From positions 1 through 28,452 of the forward strand of contig JAKORQ010000034.1 of assembly GCA_029777755.1 (NCBI GenBank): 28,452 nucleotides of DNA. The letters are read 5' to 3'. This document shows positions 1 through 7,938 of the stretch, in pieces. The notes below the pieces were generated by a model. It made no database searches. It was not told where the DNA came from and saw only the letters and a list, made by a program, of their open reading frames with translations. Position 1 is the stretch's first letter, and the number at the start of each line of letters is the position of its first letter. The position numbers were made by a program, and so were the translations under genes. The DNA comes from Planctomycetota bacterium. GTDB taxonomy: Bacteria; Planctomycetota; Phycisphaerae; Tepidisphaerales; Tepidisphaeraceae.

Positions 1-2
1 GG

Positions 3-431
3 CCGGCCCTCTGGATGCTGGGTGACAATATCAGCCAGGTCGGCTGGCCGCGCTGCGGCGAGATCGACGTCATGGAGTACGTGGGGCACACGCCCGACTC
101 GGTCCACGGAACCCTGCACTTCGGCACCGGCGGTGGAGACAAGCACAAGCAGATCGGCAAGGAACACAAGACGCCCCGGCCATTCGACGATTTCCACGTC
201 TACGCCGTGGAGTGGTACCCCGACCGGATCGACTTTTACTTCGATGACACCATGTACCTGACCGTCACCATGGAGCAGGTGATCGAGGCCAGCGGGGAAA
301 ACCCCTTCAACCGCCCGCACTACCTGCTTCTGAACCTGGCCCTGGGCGGCAGCTGGGGCAGGGAAATCGACGACAGCATCCTGCCGCAGAAGTACATCAT
401 CGATTACGTGCGCGTGTATCAGCAGGAGTAG
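3..431 (+). CDS. Glycoside hydrolase family 16 beta-glucanase, 3' part
   Basis: The 5' end lies outside the window; the frame is open from base 3 and stops with TAG at 429-431, giving about 142 residues. The segment begins PALWMLGDN and reads into CGEIDVMEYVG, which is the GH16 active-site strand: the E-x-D-x-x-E pattern supplies the nucleophile and the acid/base glutamates. Further typical features are VHGTLHF, the aromatic run FHVYAVEWYPDRIDFYFDD, and LLLNLALGGSWG followed by the terminal strand YVRVYQ. GH16 enzymes of this type cleave beta-1,3 or mixed beta-1,3-1,4 glucans such as laminarin and lichenan, usually outside the cell; the exact substrate cannot be read from this fragment. The protein ends right after the catalytic domain, so any signal peptide or binding module would be upstream of the window. 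Confidence 0.93.
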   Translation, partial: PALWMLGDNISQVGWPRCGEIDVMEYVGHTPDSVHGTLHFGTGGGDKHKQIGKEHKTPRPFDDFHVYAVEWYPDRIDFYFDDTMYLTVTMEQVIEASGENPFNRPHYLLLNLALGGSWGREIDDSILPQKYIIDYVRVYQQE

Positions 432-648
432 GTCGGAGAAAGGCACGAAGGGATTGCGCTGCGCGTGGTGGGACGCGACTGGAGCAACCTAACTTTGCAA
501 GGCGATCCCGGTTTGCTGGATGCGGCTTGCACCACGGTCGAGCAAAAACACACAATTCGCTCAAATCTGTGTGAATTCGAGTTGCTCTGTGGTTCCTCTC
601 GTTGGATAGACCGGCTCCTTCGTGCCTTTCGTGCCTCCGTGCTTCAAT
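432..648. other. Convergent intergenic region with degenerate repeats
   Basis: This gap lies between the 3' ends of the GH16 gene and metH. It holds the likely metH terminator (544-573) and a three-unit, nine-base degenerate tandem at 617-643 (CCTTCGTGC, CTTTCGTGC, CTCCGTGCT). The stretch 563-594 also has the TCTGTGTGAA and CTCTGTGG wording of the degenerate intergenic repeats seen around 17100-17350. No convincing gene was found. Confidence 0.6.
544..573 (-). terminator. Rho-independent terminator after metH
   Basis: CACACA at 549-554 pairs with TGTGTG at 568-573, and the stem can extend by ATT/AAT with one bulged base. Read on the minus strand the hairpin is followed immediately by five T residues (548-544). 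It sits about 75 bases past the metH stop codon, as expected for a terminator of the leftward transcript. Confidence 0.5.
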
Positions 649-3600
649 TTACACATCAAAGTACTTTGCCTGCGGATGGTGCACGATGATGGCGTCCGTT
701 GACTGCTCCGGGACGAGCATGAAGTTCTCCGAGAGGCGCAGGCCGACGTCTTCGCCGTGGAGAAGTTCCATGATCTTGGCCCTGTCCTCCAGGTTGGGGC
801 AGGCGCCGTAGCCGAAGCTGTAGCGCGAGCCGCGGTAGCCCTGGGTGAAGATCTCGCGCATCGTGGAGGCATCCTCGGAGGCGAAACCCAGCTCGGCACG
901 GATGCGCTTGTGCCACATCTCCGCCAGTGCCTCGGCCGACTCCACGCCGAACCCATGCCAGTAGAGGTACTCCTGGTACTGGTTGGAGCTGAACAACTCC
1001 TGCGTCCACTCGCTGATGCGCGGCCCCATGGTGACGATCTGGGCGGCCAGCACGTCGTACTCGCCGGTCTGGCGCTGGCGGAAGAAGTCGGCGATGCACA
1101 GCCGCCGCCGCGATGCCTGCCGCGGAAAGCTGAACCGCAGCCACTCCCTGAGCGTCTGGCCCTTGAGTGACTGGACATCGCCGCCCTCGGGCGGATGGTA
1201 GACGATCAGCTCATCCCCTTCGGCCTGACAGGGGAAATACCCGTAGACGACCTTGGGCTCAAGCAGTTTCTTCTCGATGGCTTCCTGCACGAGGCGCTTG
1301 AAGACCGGCCGGGCCTTCTCCTCGGTGACCTGCTCGAACTCTCTGTCGGAGAGCTTGCCCTTCTTGAAGCCCCATTGGCCGCGGAACAGCGCCAGTTCGT
1401 TGATGAAGGGGAAGACCTCCTTCAGCGGCACCTCGCAGACGGCGCGACGGCCCCAGAACGGTGGCGTCGGCACGGGATTGTCCTGCTTGACCTCGGAGCG
1501 CTCGGGCAGTTCTCCCTGCGCTGGCTTCATCGCCTCGGCCCGCATGCGCATGGCCGTGCGACGGTCGATCTCCGCGCGCTTTTCCTCAAGGATCTGCTGC
1601 GCCTCGCCTGCCATGATGCGATCCATGGTCTTGAGCCCATCGAACGCATCCTTGCAGTAGAACAGCGGGCCTTTGTACAGCCTGGCAAGGTCATCCTCGG
1701 CATAGGAGCGGGTGAGCGCCGCCCCGCCCAGCAGCACGGGGATCTTGATCTCGTGGGAGTTCATCTCCTCCAGGTTCTCGCGCATCACGGCCACGCTCTT
1801 GACCAGCAGGCCGGACATGCCGATGGCGTCGGCCGAGTGCTCGGTGGCGGCGTGCAGGATCGAGGCGATTGGCTGCTTGATGCCCAGGTTGTACACCGTG
1901 TAGCCGTTGTTGGAGAGGATGATGTCAACCAGGTTCTTGCCGATATCGTGGACATCCCCCTTCACGGTCGCCAGGACGATCTTGCCCTTGCTGGAGCCTT
2001 CGACCTTCTCCATGTACGGCTCGAGGAAGGCCACGGCCGCCTTCATCACCTCGGCCGACTGCAGCACGAACGGAAGTTGCATCTGCCCGGAGCCAAACAG
2101 GTCGCCGACGACCTTCATGCCGGCCAGCAGGTGCTCGTTGATGATTTGCAGCGGCGTGTATTTCTTGAGCGCCTCGGTGAGATTGGCCTCCAGGTTTCGC
2201 TTGTCGCCGTCGATGATGTGCCGCTGGAGTTTCTCTTCCAGCGACAGTTCCGCCTGCTCCTGCTCGGACATCTCGCGTGAGGCGGACTCATCATCGAACA
2301 GGCTGATGAAGCGGGTGAGCGGATCGCCATTCTCTCGGCGGTCGTAGATGAGATCGAGCGCGGCCTGCCACTTCTCATCATCAATGCGATTGCGCGGCAG
2401 GATCTTTGACACGTGCACGATGGCGGCGGTAAGCCCCGCTTCGCAGCACTCGTGCAGGAAGACGCTATTGAGCACCACTCGCGCGGCCGGCTTAAGCCCG
2501 AAGCTGACGTTGGAAAGCCCTACCACCGTGTGGCACTCGGGCAGCTCGCGGCTGATCCGGCGGATTCCCTCGATGGTCTCCAGGGCGTTGCGACGGTCTT
2601 CCTCGATGCCGGTGGAGATCGGCAGCACCAGCGGATCAAACAGCATATCCTGCGAACGCAGGCCATACTTCTTCGTTGCCAGCTCGTGGATGCGCTGGGC
2701 GATGGCGAGCTTGCGATCGGCCGTGCGGGCCATGGCCGCCTGCTTGTCCTCGTCGATGGTGCCGCAGACGACGGCCGCCCCGAAGCGTCTGGCCAGCCCG
2801 CTGACACGGGCGATGCGCTCCTCACCATCCTCCAGGTTCATAGAGTTGAGGATGCAGCGGCCGCCGGCCAGCTTGAGCGCCGCCTCCATCACCTCCGGGC
2901 TGGTGGAGTCGATCATCAGCGGCGCCTGCACCTGCTGGACGAAGCGGGAGATGACCTCCTTTATGTCCTTCACGCCATCCCGCCCGACGAAATCCACGCA
3001 CACATCCAGCACGTGCGAACCATCGCGCACCTCGTCACGGGCCATGGAGACCATGCCGTCGAAATCGCCCGCCTCCAGTAGGGTGCGGAACTTTTTCGAG
3101 CCATTGGTGTTGGTTCTCTCGGCGACGATGAGGTAGCTGGTTTCCTGTCGGATGTCTTCCGAGGTGTAGATCGACGACACTTGCGGGACGAACGAGGGCG
3201 ATCGAGGCGCGGGCGCCGGTTGCTGGGCGATCGTTTGGACCAGCGCCTCCAGGTGGTCATAGGTGGTACCGCAGCAGCCGCCGACGATGTTCACGCCAAA
3301 CTCGCTGACGAATCGGCCAAGCGACTTGGCAAAGTCGGCCGGCGTGAGCGGATAGTGTGCCTTGCCATCGACGATCACCGGCAAGCCGGCGTTGGGCAGC
3401 ACGGAGATCAGCCGCGGCCAGTGCTGCGAGAGATAGCGCACATGCTCGCCCATCTCGGCCGGGCCGGTGGCGCAGTTCAGCCCCAGGCTGACGACGCAGT
3501 CATACGGCTCGATGGCGGCGACCACGGCAGACATATCCGAGCCGACCAGCATGGTGCCGGTGGTCTCTATGGTGACCTGCACCATGACCGGAACCTGCGT

Positions 3601-4155
3601 GCCGGTCTCCTCCATGATGTCCATGGCCGCGTCGAGGGCGGCCTTTACCGTAAGCAGATCCTGCTGGGTCTCTACCAACAGCGCATCCACGCCGCCGGCC
3701 AGCAGACCGCGAATCTGCTCGCGATAGCTGTCGAGCAGAATGTCAAAGGTGGTCTGCCCCAGCGTTGGAAGGCGCGTGCCCGGGCCGATGGAGCCAATGA
3801 CAAACCGGGGTTTGTCGGGCGTGCTGTACTTTTCGCAGGCCTCGCGGGCGATCTGCACGGCGATACGGTTGAGCTCGGCAGTCTGATCGGCGATGCCAAA
3901 CTCATTCAGCACGATCTTGTTGGAGCCGAAGGTGTTGGTCTCGACGGCATCACAGCCGACTTTAAGGAACCCCTCGTGGATGCTACCAATGACATCGGGA
4001 CGGGTTTTACACAGAATTTCCGAGCAGTTCTCCAGACCGGCGTAGTCTTTCTCCACGTCGAGCGAGAACGAATGGATGCTCGTGCCCATGGCGCCGTCGA
4101 ACACCAGGACACGCTGTTTCAATATTTCCAGGAAGCGGCTGTTCATCGGTCGCAT
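649..4155 (-). CDS. metH: Cobalamin-dependent methionine synthase
   Basis: The 1168-residue protein transfers a methyl group from 5-methyltetrahydrofolate through cobalamin to homocysteine. All modules are visible in order. The homocysteine domain starts at DGAMGTSIH (about 20) and has the zinc ligands Cys228 (LGLNCATGP) and Cys294-Cys295 (GGCCGT). The pterin domain has ERTNTNGSKKF (about 346-356). The cobalamin domain has the D-x-H-x-x-G motif at 734-739, with His736 as lower axial ligand. The C-terminal S-adenosylmethionine-binding reactivation domain has GSRYSFGYGACPNLED. It is slightly shorter than the E. coli enzyme (about 1227) but nothing essential is missing. No strong ribosome-binding site precedes the start, and a second ATG lies three codons downstream. 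It follows the small membrane gene by about 50 bases, too little for a cobalamin riboswitch, so it is probably cotranscribed with that gene. Confidence 0.97.
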   Translation of the reverse strand: MRPMNSRFLEILKQRVLVFDGAMGTSIHSFSLDVEKDYAGLENCSEILCKTRPDVIGSIHEGFLKVGCDAVETNTFGSNKIVLNEFGIADQTAELNRIAVQIAREACEKYSTPDKPRFVIGSIGPGTRLPTLGQTTFDILLDSYREQIRGLLAGGVDALLVETQQDLLTVKAALDAAMDIMEETGTQVPVMVQVTIETTGTMLVGSDMSAVVAAIEPYDCVVSLGLNCATGPAEMGEHVRYLSQHWPRLISVLPNAGLPVIVDGKAHYPLTPADFAKSLGRFVSEFGVNIVGGCCGTTYDHLEALVQTIAQQPAPAPRSPSFVPQVSSIYTSEDIRQETSYLIVAERTNTNGSKKFRTLLEAGDFDGMVSMARDEVRDGSHVLDVCVDFVGRDGVKDIKEVISRFVQQVQAPLMIDSTSPEVMEAALKLAGGRCILNSMNLEDGEERIARVSGLARRFGAAVVCGTIDEDKQAAMARTADRKLAIAQRIHELATKKYGLRSQDMLFDPLVLPISTGIEEDRRNALETIEGIRRISRELPECHTVVGLSNVSFGLKPAARVVLNSVFLHECCEAGLTAAIVHVSKILPRNRIDDEKWQAALDLIYDRRENGDPLTRFISLFDDESASREMSEQEQAELSLEEKLQRHIIDGDKRNLEANLTEALKKYTPLQIINEHLLAGMKVVGDLFGSGQMQLPFVLQSAEVMKAAVAFLEPYMEKVEGSSKGKIVLATVKGDVHDIGKNLVDIILSNNGYTVYNLGIKQPIASILHAATEHSADAIGMSGLLVKSVAVMRENLEEMNSHEIKIPVLLGGAALTRSYAEDDLARLYKGPLFYCKDAFDGLKTMDRIMAGEAQQILEEKRAEIDRRTAMRMRAEAMKPAQGELPERSEVKQDNPVPTPPFWGRRAVCEVPLKEVFPFINELALFRGQWGFKKGKLSDREFEQVTEEKARPVFKRLVQEAIEKKLLEPKVVYGYFPCQAEGDELIVYHPPEGGDVQSLKGQTLREWLRFSFPRQASRRRLCIADFFRQRQTGEYDVLAAQIVTMGPRISEWTQELFSSNQYQEYLYWHGFGVESAEALAEMWHKRIRAELGFASEDASTMREIFTQGYRGSRYSFGYGACPNLEDRAKIMELLHGEDVGLRLSENFMLVPEQSTDAIIVHHPQAKYFDV

Positions 4156-4205
4156 TCTATGGCTGCTGTTGAGCCCGGGCGAATCGTGGGGCTGGTATTG
4201 CGCCG

Positions 4206-4448
4206 CTAGACAGAGCGTTCAACGATCAGCATCAGCACCCACAGGCCGGCGGCGAGCAGCAGGAAAGCAATGATGAACTTCAGGAAAGCCCGCGTGACCT
4301 GGCGGGGAAGTTCCTTCGGCTCTTCCACCCGCATTGCCTTGTAAACCACCGACACCAACAGCGCCAGCGGCAGGAGCATGAGGTACCAGTAATCCCAGCC
4401 GCCCACCAGCGGATCGAGCATGGGGGCGTACGCGAGCAGCGCCATCAT
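4206..4448 (-). CDS. Small two-helix membrane protein, unknown function
   Basis: This 80-residue protein has two hydrophobic segments, roughly residues 18-38 (WDYWYLMLLPLALLVSVVY) and 57-76 (FLKFIIAFLLLAAGLWVLML). They are separated by a charged stretch with VEEPKELPRQ, so it is probably an inner-membrane hairpin. Its start codon overlaps the stop of the upstream gene in an ATGA arrangement (4448-4445), which suggests translational coupling and a shared function or complex. A second in-frame ATG follows at once. The protein matches no family I can name. It precedes metH, but nothing in the sequence links it to methionine synthesis. Confidence 0.75.
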   Translation of the reverse strand: MMALLAYAPMLDPLVGGWDYWYLMLLPLALLVSVVYKAMRVEEPKELPRQVTRAFLKFIIAFLLLAAGLWVLMLIVERSV

Positions 4449-5074
4449 CGCCGCACCGCCTTCCCCGATGCCCGCGAGGTGGCATCGATGATCACCAGCA
4501 GGTTGAGCATGCCGGCCACTGCGGTGTAGAGCGCTCCAATGTCAGCAAGGCGGGCGTAGCTCTTGGCCACCCCTGCCTGGGCGGCGAGGTTCGACAGGTA
4601 TCCTGCCACCAGGCAGATCGGCCCGGTGAGGATCTGGCCTAGAAACCACAAGTTGCCGCCCAGCACCGACATGGGCGAGTAGAGCATGACCCAGCGGTGG
4701 CCCATGGGTCGCTCGGTGGTGATCTCCTCGCGAACGCCGCCGGGAACCTTGCGCTTGATGGCATACTGGGCTCGCCCGGCCAGGTCCCGCCCCGCCTCGC
4801 GCACCTCGACGATAGGCTGGGTGGTGGGAACCAGGTGCACCATCTCACCCACGCGGCGTGCCTCGACATAGCTGAGGTAGCCATCCTGGTAGCCCGGCAG
4901 ATTTATCACGCGGATTCCCGCGAAGAAGATGCCCAGGAGAAACAGGGTGATGATGCCACCGCCGGCGAAAAAGGCGCGCCATTTCTGGCCGAGCAGCAGG
5001 TAGCCCATGCCCGGGAGAATGATCGAGGCGATAGCCACGATCACAGGTGATACTTTGCTTTCTCCGGATTCCAT
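4445..5074 (-). CDS. Multi-pass membrane protein, unknown function
   Basis: The frame is open back to 5185, but the start at 5074 is preferred: the protein then begins MESGESKVSPVIVAIASI and no longer overlaps the methyltransferase gene, which ends at 5145. The 209-residue product opens with a hydrophobic segment carrying LPGMGYLLLGQKWRA, a pattern seen in small membrane proteins of planctomycetes. A second membrane segment (ITLFLLGIFFAGI), a soluble loop of about 80 residues, and C-terminal hydrophobic stretches around WFLGQILTGPICLVAGYL and ALYTAVAGMLNLLVII follow. From memory it may belong to a planctomycete domain of unknown function (DUF6677 is my guess, unverified). It is coupled by a four-base overlap to the next small membrane gene. 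Confidence 0.75.
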   Translation of the reverse strand: MESGESKVSPVIVAIASIILPGMGYLLLGQKWRAFFAGGGIITLFLLGIFFAGIRVINLPGYQDGYLSYVEARRVGEMVHLVPTTQPIVEVREAGRDLAGRAQYAIKRKVPGGVREEITTERPMGHRWVMLYSPMSVLGGNLWFLGQILTGPICLVAGYLSNLAAQAGVAKSYARLADIGALYTAVAGMLNLLVIIDATSRASGKAVRR

Positions 5075-5144
5075 TCGGATTTGGTCTGATCGTCTACAGG
5101 CAACGGAATCTGTCAACAAACGCCCTCGCCACCATAGCCCCACT

Positions 5145-5903
5145 TTATGCCGGTTTTCGCGCGGTGTACTCGGAGAAGATGCCAAGTTCCACGTGGCGCT
5201 TCACATCCTCAAACCCGGCCGATCTCAGGGCGTGCATCACCTTGTCCGGCGGCACGCAGACCTGAATCGTCTCCCAGTAGTATTCCCACAGCACCGCAAC
5301 ATCCTTGTGACAGAACGTTATGCGCGAAAGCACGGGAATCACGCCCTTGATGTAGCCCTTGAGCAGCGCCTGTTTGAATTTCCCCGCCGGGCGGGTGATC
5401 TCGAGGATGCAGACCCTGCCGCCGGGCCTGAGCACGCGGCGAAACTCGCGAAAGACAACGATCAGGTCAGAGAGATGGCGCAGGGCGTACCCCATGGAGA
5501 CAAAATCGACGGACGAGTCGTCCACCGGAATGCTCTCGGCATACGCGAGCATGGCCTGGATGTTGAGGCTCTTTTTCGCCTCCGCCAGCATGCCCGGCGA
5601 GGGATCCAGCCCGATGAGTTTGTGCGAGTCGCCAATGATCTTGATGGCTTCGCGGGCCACCAGGCCGGTGCCGGTGGCGACGTCGAGGACTGTCATATCC
5701 TGCCTTAGCCCGGCGCGCTCGAGGGCCTTGCGGCGATACCATCGCCCGGTGCCCAGCGCCATGATCCCCTCGGCGCGGTCGTAGCCTGACGCCCCCCGGT
5801 CAAACAGCCCGCGGACAAAGCGACGCTTCTCCTCGTCGTTGGTGTAATACTGCTGCAGATGGGGCTGCGGCGGCAGCGACTCCAGGATGATTTCCTCGGG
5901 CAT
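5145..5903 (-). CDS. UbiE/MenG-like class I methyltransferase
   Basis: This is an S-adenosylmethionine-dependent methyltransferase of 252 residues. The start at 5903 (MPEEIILESL) is chosen over the open extension to 5996 because the extra residues look non-coding. Motif I is LDVATGTGLVA (about 73-83); the acidic residue of motif II is in LIGLDPSPGM (about 97-105). SVDFVSMGYALRHLSD and FREFRRVLRPGG follow the UbiE/COQ5/MenG pattern, as does the N-terminal FDRGASGYDRA. The likely reaction is C-methylation of a quinone precursor, demethylmenaquinone in most planctomycetes, but other UbiE relatives methylate different substrates and no quinone genes are nearby. No ribosome-binding site is visible; a -10-like TAGACT lies eight bases before the ATG. 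Confidence 0.85.
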   Translation of the reverse strand: MPEEIILESLPPQPHLQQYYTNDEEKRRFVRGLFDRGASGYDRAEGIMALGTGRWYRRKALERAGLRQDMTVLDVATGTGLVAREAIKIIGDSHKLIGLDPSPGMLAEAKKSLNIQAMLAYAESIPVDDSSVDFVSMGYALRHLSDLIVVFREFRRVLRPGGRVCILEITRPAGKFKQALLKGYIKGVIPVLSRITFCHKDVAVLWEYYWETIQVCVPPDKVMHALRSAGFEDVKRHVELGIFSEYTARKPA

Positions 5904-6001
5904 TGTCGCAAAGTCTACCAAAAGGGTATGACGATTACAGCCGCGCTCCGGGCGCACATGGACGGATTTCCCTCTCCGGGATGTCAAGGGCCGCAAAAGA
6001 C

Positions 6002-6030
6002 ACGGGGCCGCCTACTTACAGGCGGCCCCG
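6002..6030 (-). terminator. Hairpin terminator after ferredoxin gene
   Basis: A perfect 10-bp stem, CGGGGCCGCC (6003-6012) with GGCGGCCCCG (6021-6030), closes an eight-base loop. On the minus strand it lies about 30 bases past the ferredoxin stop and is followed by TGTCTTTTGC, a short interrupted T-tract. It may also insulate the methyltransferase gene from the ferredoxin transcript. Confidence 0.6.
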
Positions 6031-6061
6031 CTCGCTTTCGTTGTTGTGTTAAACCGCGAAA

Positions 6062-6328
6062 CTACTTCTTCGCGGCGTAGTACTCGGCATTCTTCTCGAT
6101 GAAGGCCGCCCACTCCGAAGGAAGATCATCCTGCGGGAAGATCGCCTGTACCGGGCACTCGTCCACACACAAACCGCAGTCGATACAGGTCTCCGGGTCG
6201 ATATACAACTGTTCCGCCGTCTCGAAGTCCGGCTCGTCCTTTGTGGGATGTATGCAGTCCACCGGGCACACCGCCACGCAGGCGGTGTCCTTGGTCCCTA
6301 TGCAGGGTTGTGCAATTACGTGTGCCAT
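6062..6328 (-). CDS. Seven-iron type ferredoxin (3Fe-4S/4Fe-4S)
   Basis: The 88-residue product has two cluster motifs. The first is C9-x7-C17-x3-C21-P with a further Cys25; the second is C48-x2-C51-x2-C54-x3-C58-P. The C-x7-C spacing instead of C-x2-C is the hallmark of FdxA-like ferredoxins that carry one 3Fe-4S and one 4Fe-4S cluster, as in Azotobacter ferredoxin I. It acts as a soluble low-potential electron carrier. The frame is open upstream to 6436, but MAHVIAQPCIG matches the family start and an AAGGAG sequence lies 13 bases before it. A promoter, an inverted repeat and a terminator-like hairpin lie upstream in the divergent region shared with the PilT-like gene. Confidence 0.93.
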   Translation of the reverse strand: MAHVIAQPCIGTKDTACVAVCPVDCIHPTKDEPDFETAEQLYIDPETCIDCGLCVDECPVQAIFPQDDLPSEWAAFIEKNAEYYAAKK

Positions 6329-6406
6329 AGTGCTTGATAGGCTCCTTTTCAACCAAAGTCCACTTGAGCCGGCATTATCCTCCCGGCGCGGCGTGAAGAG
6401 CGCAAC

Positions 6407-6427
6407 AAAAAAGCGCGTCTTTCGCGC
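6407..6427 (-). terminator. Possible attenuator hairpin in ferredoxin leader
   Basis: On the minus strand GCGCG-AAAGA-CGCGC (6427-6413) is followed by six T residues (6412-6407). This resembles a short rho-independent terminator only a few bases after the predicted transcription start and about 80 bases before the ferredoxin ATG. The stem has only five pairs, so its activity is uncertain. Confidence 0.3.
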
Positions 6428-6435
6428 AGTGAACA

Positions 6436-6465
6436 ATTATACTGCGCCGAATCCTGTGGTGCGAA
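6436..6465 (-). promoter_or_regulatory. Ferredoxin promoter
   Basis: A perfect TATAAT (minus strand, 6441-6436) has TTCGCA 18 bases upstream (6465-6460) as a weak -35. The -10 lies inside a perfect inverted repeat, GCGCAGT (6424-6430) and ACTGCGC (6441-6447) with a ten-base spacer, which could be an operator. Confidence 0.45.
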
Positions 6466-6571
6466 CCACCATGTGATCCCGCTGGTAAAAGATATTGGCG
6501 CGGGTGTATCCGCTGTCAAACGCCTGTTGCCGCTGATTGCGGAAAGCATCTGCCGGCGTGGTCGGGGTCGG

Positions 6572-6600
6572 TTGCGTTTGGTAGCGGCGAAGGCCATAAT
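6572..6600 (+). promoter_or_regulatory. Promoter of PilT-like gene
   Basis: TTGCGT (6572-6577) and CATAAT (6595-6600) are separated by 17 bases, a good match to a housekeeping sigma factor. The predicted start of transcription, near 6607, leaves a leader of about 29 bases containing the GGAG ribosome-binding site at 6623-6626. Confidence 0.45.
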
Positions 6601-6635
6601 CAGCGGCGGTCAATCAAGCCCTGGAGTGCAAGAAA

Positions 6636-7802
6636 ATGAGCGATGTTCCCGCCCAGGTTGTCAGTAACGATGAATCAGATGTGGTAGTGCCTGAGGTCAC
6701 TGTGGAGGAGCGAAAGCTCTCGCTGCATGACTTCCTCAAGGCGGTGGTGAAGTTCCAGGGTTCGGACCTGCACCTGCAGGCGGATTCCGTGCCCATGATC
6801 CGCGTCGACGGCAAGCCGCGCTTCCTCGATTGCCCTCCTCCCTCCAATGAGGTGATGCACGAGTATGTCAGCACGCTGATCCGCGAGCAGGAGCACTGGA
6901 ACATCCTCAAGGAAAGGGGCGCGGTCGACCTTTCCTACGCCATGCCCGACAAGACGGCGCGCTTCCGCGTGAACATCTTCCACTCGCGGCAGAAGTACGC
7001 CATCGTGATGCGCCGCATCATCACCAAGATCCCGAACTTCGATGAACTTAACCTGCCGCCCCAGATCGAGGGCCTGGCTGACCATCACCGCGGTCTGGTG
7101 GTCGTCTCCGGTACCACCGGCTCGGGTAAGTCAACCACGCTGGCGGCCATCATCGGCAAGATTAATCGCACCCGCTCCGAGCGAATCATTACAATCGAGG
7201 ACCCGATCGAGTACCAGCACGAGAACCTCAAGTCGATGGTCTCGCAGGTGGAAGTGGGCACCGATACCGAGAGCTACGAGTATGGCCTGCGCGCCATGAT
7301 GCGACAGGACCCTGACGTGATCCTGATCGGTGAGATTCGTGACAGCTTCTCGCTGACCACGGCGCTGCGTGCGGCCGACACCGGCCACCTGGTCTACTCG
7401 ACCGTCCACGCCACCAACGCCTCCATGACGGTTGAGCGCCTGGTTTCGCTGTTCGATCCCAGCCAGAAGGAACTACAGCAAACGCAGTTGGCGCAGAACC
7501 TGGTGGCGGTCTGCTGTCAGCGACTGGCTCGCCGCCGCGATGGCAAGGGGCGCGTGCCGGTGGTCGAGATCATGATGGCCACCCCGCTGGTGAAGAAGTA
7601 CATGCTCGAGGGCGAGTTCGACAAGCTCAAGGGCTGCGTCGGCAACCGCGAGGCCGGCAGCCAGAGCTTCGACCAGCACCTTACCGAGCTGTTCCAGAAG
7701 CAGATCATCGACGTGGCGGAGGCCAAGCGCCTGGCCAGCAACGTGGATGCTCTCAATCTGGCCCTGCGCGGCATCACCAACAGCGATTCGCGCCTGCGGT
7801 AA
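6636..7802 (+). CDS. PilT-like type IV pilus retraction ATPase
   Basis: The 388-residue protein is a secretion-family AAA ATPase that would power pilus retraction at the inner membrane. The N-terminal PAS-like part has GSDLHLQAD (42-50) and RVDGKPRFL. The ATPase core has Walker A GTTGSGKST (159-167), the Asp box IITIEDPIEY (185-193), Walker B DVILIGEIRD (227-236) and the His box TGHLVYSTVHA (249-259). These match PilT and PilU closely; length is slightly above PilT (about 345-370) because of a 25-residue N-terminal extension. GGAG lies nine bases before the ATG. The gene stands alone between its own promoter and terminator. No pilin assembly genes are adjacent, although a prepilin-like protein is encoded at 22785-23591. 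Confidence 0.93.
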   Translation: MSDVPAQVVSNDESDVVVPEVTVEERKLSLHDFLKAVVKFQGSDLHLQADSVPMIRVDGKPRFLDCPPPSNEVMHEYVSTLIREQEHWNILKERGAVDLSYAMPDKTARFRVNIFHSRQKYAIVMRRIITKIPNFDELNLPPQIEGLADHHRGLVVVSGTTGSGKSTTLAAIIGKINRTRSERIITIEDPIEYQHENLKSMVSQVEVGTDTESYEYGLRAMMRQDPDVILIGEIRDSFSLTTALRAADTGHLVYSTVHATNASMTVERLVSLFDPSQKELQQTQLAQNLVAVCCQRLARRRDGKGRVPVVEIMMATPLVKKYMLEGEFDKLKGCVGNREAGSQSFDQHLTELFQKQIIDVAEAKRLASNVDALNLALRGITNSDSRLR

Positions 7803-7825
7803 GACTGGTTGCGCCAACAGACACA

Positions 7826-7860
7826 AGCCCGCGCCGAATCCGGTGCGGGCTTCTTTCTTG
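7826..7860 (+). terminator. Rho-independent terminator of PilT-like gene
   Basis: A 12-bp stem, AAGCCCGCGCCG (7826-7837) with CGGTGCGGGCTT (7842-7853; one G-T pair), closes a four-base loop and is followed by CTTTCTT. It begins 24 bases after the stop codon. Confidence 0.8.
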
Positions 7861-7880
7861 TTCGGCCGCGAATCTCCTGC

Positions 7881-7915
7881 CTCCCGCGGGGCGGAGGACC
7901 GCCCGCTCCACTTTG
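7881..7915 (-). repeat. Intergenic hairpin repeat, copy E
   Basis: Read on the minus strand the copy starts CAAAGTGGAGCGGGCGG and ends CCGCGGGAG. It is identical to copy D (22507-22540) apart from one inserted base, and shares AAGTGGA-CGG and CCGCGGG with copies A-C. A GGGCGG/CCGCCC stem can form. It lies between the convergent 3' ends of the PilT-like and GHMP kinase genes. Confidence 0.7.
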
Positions 7916-7938
7916 GGCGCAACCGCTCAAGAAATGCC

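Larger units (their letters stand above)
6329..6635. other. Divergent promoter region, ferredoxin / PilT-like ATPase
   Basis: This 307-base gap separates two divergent genes. It contains a -10 box for the leftward gene (6436-6441), a 7-bp inverted repeat around it (6424-6447), a short terminator-like hairpin facing left (6407-6427), and a -35/-10 pair for the rightward gene (6572-6600). No coding sequence is convincing here. Confidence 0.6.

Noticed and set aside
4156..4205. Possible cobalamin or S-adenosylmethionine riboswitch before metH
   Set aside because: Only 50 bases separate metH from the preceding gene, too few for either riboswitch, and no conserved box was seen.
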